Of a DNA stretch of 64,000 bases, positions 62,468-64,000 are shown piece after piece (positions within the stretch are counted from its first letter, which is position 1; every line of letters starts with the position of its first letter). The stretch covers positions 179,501-243,500 of the forward strand of contig NZ_CP113527.1 in NCBI RefSeq assembly GCF_028877475.1, given 5' to 3'. Both the position numbers and the translations under genes were made by a program. Origin of the DNA: Lysinibacillus irui. Its GTDB lineage: Bacteria > Bacillota > Bacilli > Bacillales_A > Planococcaceae. The notes under the pieces were generated by a model. That model was not told the DNA's origin. It did no database searches and was given only the letters and a program-made list of their open reading frames with translations.

Positions 62468-63469
62468 ATGCGGAAAAAGGGGTACCTATTAAGGAATGAT
62501 ACAAATGATGATACTGAATCACTTACTCTACAGCAGGCTTATGACTATTTTTATTCAGCTAAAAAGGCAGAAAATATTCGAGAAAAAACATTGGTCACCT
62601 ATGTAGAACATTTTCGTTTTTTTACTAATTGGTTAGAGATTACGGACTATAAATTGAAAAGTGTTAATGACTTATCAGGAGAAATTGCACGGGCTTATAT
62701 TAACTACATGAGGGAAGAACATTACAATTTCAAAACAGGAAAAAGAGGACTGTCTATTCAAACTATCAACGCTAGAATAAGATTTCTAAAAACGTGGTAT
62801 TCCTTTTTAAAAAAAGAGAACTTAATAAAAGACAATATTATGCTTACAGTTAATTACTTAAAAGTAGACGAAAAGAAGGTGACGCTATTAACTAAGTATG
62901 AAATGGAAAGGTTATTTGAAATACCTGACCAAAAATATTATCCGCAGTGGCGTGATTTTGTGTTGTTCCATGTACTCTACGATAGTTCATTGCGAATTTC
63001 CGAAGCGGTCAATCTCGATGTAATGGATATAGACTTAATGAGGAAACAGATTATCCTTCCAGCAGATAAGGCGAAGGACAGACGATATAGGACAATTCCA
63101 ATATCAAATATAACTGTACAGTTACTAATTAAATTGATTGATGAAAATAAGAAAGTGTTTAAGGATGCGGAAGCTGTTTTCTTGAATTGGTACGGTGAAA
63201 GAATGGCGGTAGACACCTTTAGAAGGAACTTAAAACGTTACCTTAAAAAAGCTGGAATCCATAAGGAATACAGTTGTCATGATTTCAGAAGGCAAGCTAT
63301 TACAGACATGCTTAAGAATGGTGCTTCAGTATTTATGGTACAAGCAATAGCTGGTCATTCACAAATAAGCACTACGAAAAAATACGTTCACTTTGATGAT
63401 GAAACAATAAAAAATCAGCATGATTTGTATAGTCCACTTAATCAAATGGTCTACAAAAGGCGTAGATGA
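62468..63469 (+). CDS. tyrosine recombinase/integrase (XerC/D-like)
   Basis: 333 residues from the ATG at 62468 (AGGAGGTGA 11 bases upstream; a GTG at 62456 overlaps that site). N-terminal SAM-like core-binding domain (about 15-130), then the catalytic domain with Arg in SSLRISEAVNLD, Lys in ADKAKDRRYRTIP, H-x-x-R in CHDFRRQAITDM, His in AGHSQISTTKKY and the nucleophilic Tyr of KKYVHF. All catalytic residues are intact. Unlike XerC/D of Bacillales it has an unusual N-terminus and no associated cell-division genes. It may belong to a mobile element extending past the window. No attachment site could be identified. Confidence 0.85.
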   Translation: MRKKGYLLRNDTNDDTESLTLQQAYDYFYSAKKAENIREKTLVTYVEHFRFFTNWLEITDYKLKSVNDLSGEIARAYINYMREEHYNFKTGKRGLSIQTINARIRFLKTWYSFLKKENLIKDNIMLTVNYLKVDEKKVTLLTKYEMERLFEIPDQKYYPQWRDFVLFHVLYDSSLRISEAVNLDVMDIDLMRKQIILPADKAKDRRYRTIPISNITVQLLIKLIDENKKVFKDAEAVFLNWYGERMAVDTFRRNLKRYLKKAGIHKEYSCHDFRRQAITDMLKNGASVFMVQAIAGHSQISTTKKYVHFDDETIKNQHDLYSPLNQMVYKRRR

Positions 63470-64000
63470 TGTATTTAAGACAAATAAAAAGAGAGTGCTG
63501 GAAACACCCTCTTGAAGAAATGCACTATATGTTTGGCGACATAGTAGTGCGAAACCCATAATAAATCGACCCAAAATCGATAACTGAATATGAGTTACAT
63601 TGCCTTCATTTTACTTCAAAAAAAGCTAAAGTGCAAAGGTCTACTTTCCTATTGTCTTTTTTAGGAAAAACTCTTTCGAGGTTGCCCACTAACTCGAATC
63701 AAAATAAAACTGGAAAGGTTATGACTTAGCCGACGCATTAAATAAGTCTAGGGCACTAATAAGCGAGTTCCTTGTTTCTCGTAGTGTCTGAATGGTGTTA
63801 GCGACCATTAACAGCTAGGTGTGGAAGGTCTGAATGATTACGGTCATGCAGAATACACGATACATTGTAATTGTTGCCGAGTTCCTCATAACAGTAGGAT
63901 AGGTATTCACGATACATACAAAGAGTGTGTAGACGGGTTGCAAGACGTTTCGGGGGCAGAAGTAGAAACTACGTGTATTGATTCGAGAGAGTCTCATTTA
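63470..64000. other. 531 bp without a recognisable gene after the recombinase
   Basis: A hairpin at about 63488-63513 (AAGAGAGTG/CACCCTCTT) has a T run only on the - strand. CACGATACAT occurs twice (63856-63865 and 63908-63917). Frames are short on both strands. It could be the edge of a mobile element or an unrecognised structured RNA; neither is shown. Confidence 0.4.

Noticed and set aside
62456..63469. Integration of the recombinase element next to a tRNA gene
   Set aside because: The tRNA array is about 18 kb away and no tRNA fragment was found near the recombinase.
63815..64000. 5' part of a group II intron
   Set aside because: No GTGCG start or domain V motif could be seen; only a covariance search could settle it.

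Overview
The window is AT-rich, with strong AGGAGG-type ribosome binding sites. It carries an rRNA operon followed by a long tRNA array, SLH-anchored surface proteins and Bacillus-type riboswitches. I infer a Bacillales bacterium, most likely Lysinibacillus or a close relative. No species call is made, because the 16S gene was not searched.

Layout. (1) 1-3.4 kb: end of an HPP membrane protein, an unrecognised 491-aa protein whose gene holds five perfect DnaA boxes, and a CaiB/BaiF CoA-transferase family enzyme. (2) 3.9-18.8 kb, signalling and cell surface: a diguanylate cyclase, a 23-unit array of 42-bp repeats, a 1391-aa SLH protein, two more secreted proteins, a small amidase flanked by two candidate small RNAs with the same promoter pattern, and a chemoreceptor. 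(3) 18.9-25.3 kb: an AEC transporter, a TPP riboswitch with thiC, a catalase with a PerR box, and an orphan REC-AraC regulator. (4) 25.5-35.3 kb: a histidine utilisation operon (hutH-yjiH-hutU-hutI, no hutG here), then an NAD salvage operon (nrtR, pncA, pncB, nadD) with two copies of a 27-bp operator. (5) 35.4-37.3 kb: an SLC13/TrkA-C transporter. (6) 37.6-44.4 kb: promoter, 16S-23S-5S rRNA and 17 tRNAs. (7) 44.6-49.5 kb: bacterial nitric oxide synthase, an unknown partner, an MFS carrier, and a lysine riboswitch with an amino acid permease. (8) 49.6-57.8 kb: a two-component system with a BcrAB-type ABC exporter, mntH behind an MntR-like box, and a second two-component system with two PepSY proteins. 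(9) 58.0-64.0 kb: a c-di-AMP riboswitch with kimA, a guanine riboswitch with xpt-pbuX, then a tyrosine recombinase and about 530 bp without a recognisable gene.

Working together: four ligand-binding RNAs (TPP, lysine, c-di-AMP, guanine) each sit in front of the gene for the matching pathway or transporter, and each is followed by an intrinsic terminator. Protein-based control is visible as PerR, MntR-like, cre-like and NrtR-like sites and as 11-bp-phased direct repeats near the two-component systems. The most notable unexplained signals are the TGTTCAG tandem promoters around the amidase, the 42-bp phased array in front of the SLH protein, and the DnaA-box cluster inside the 491-aa gene.
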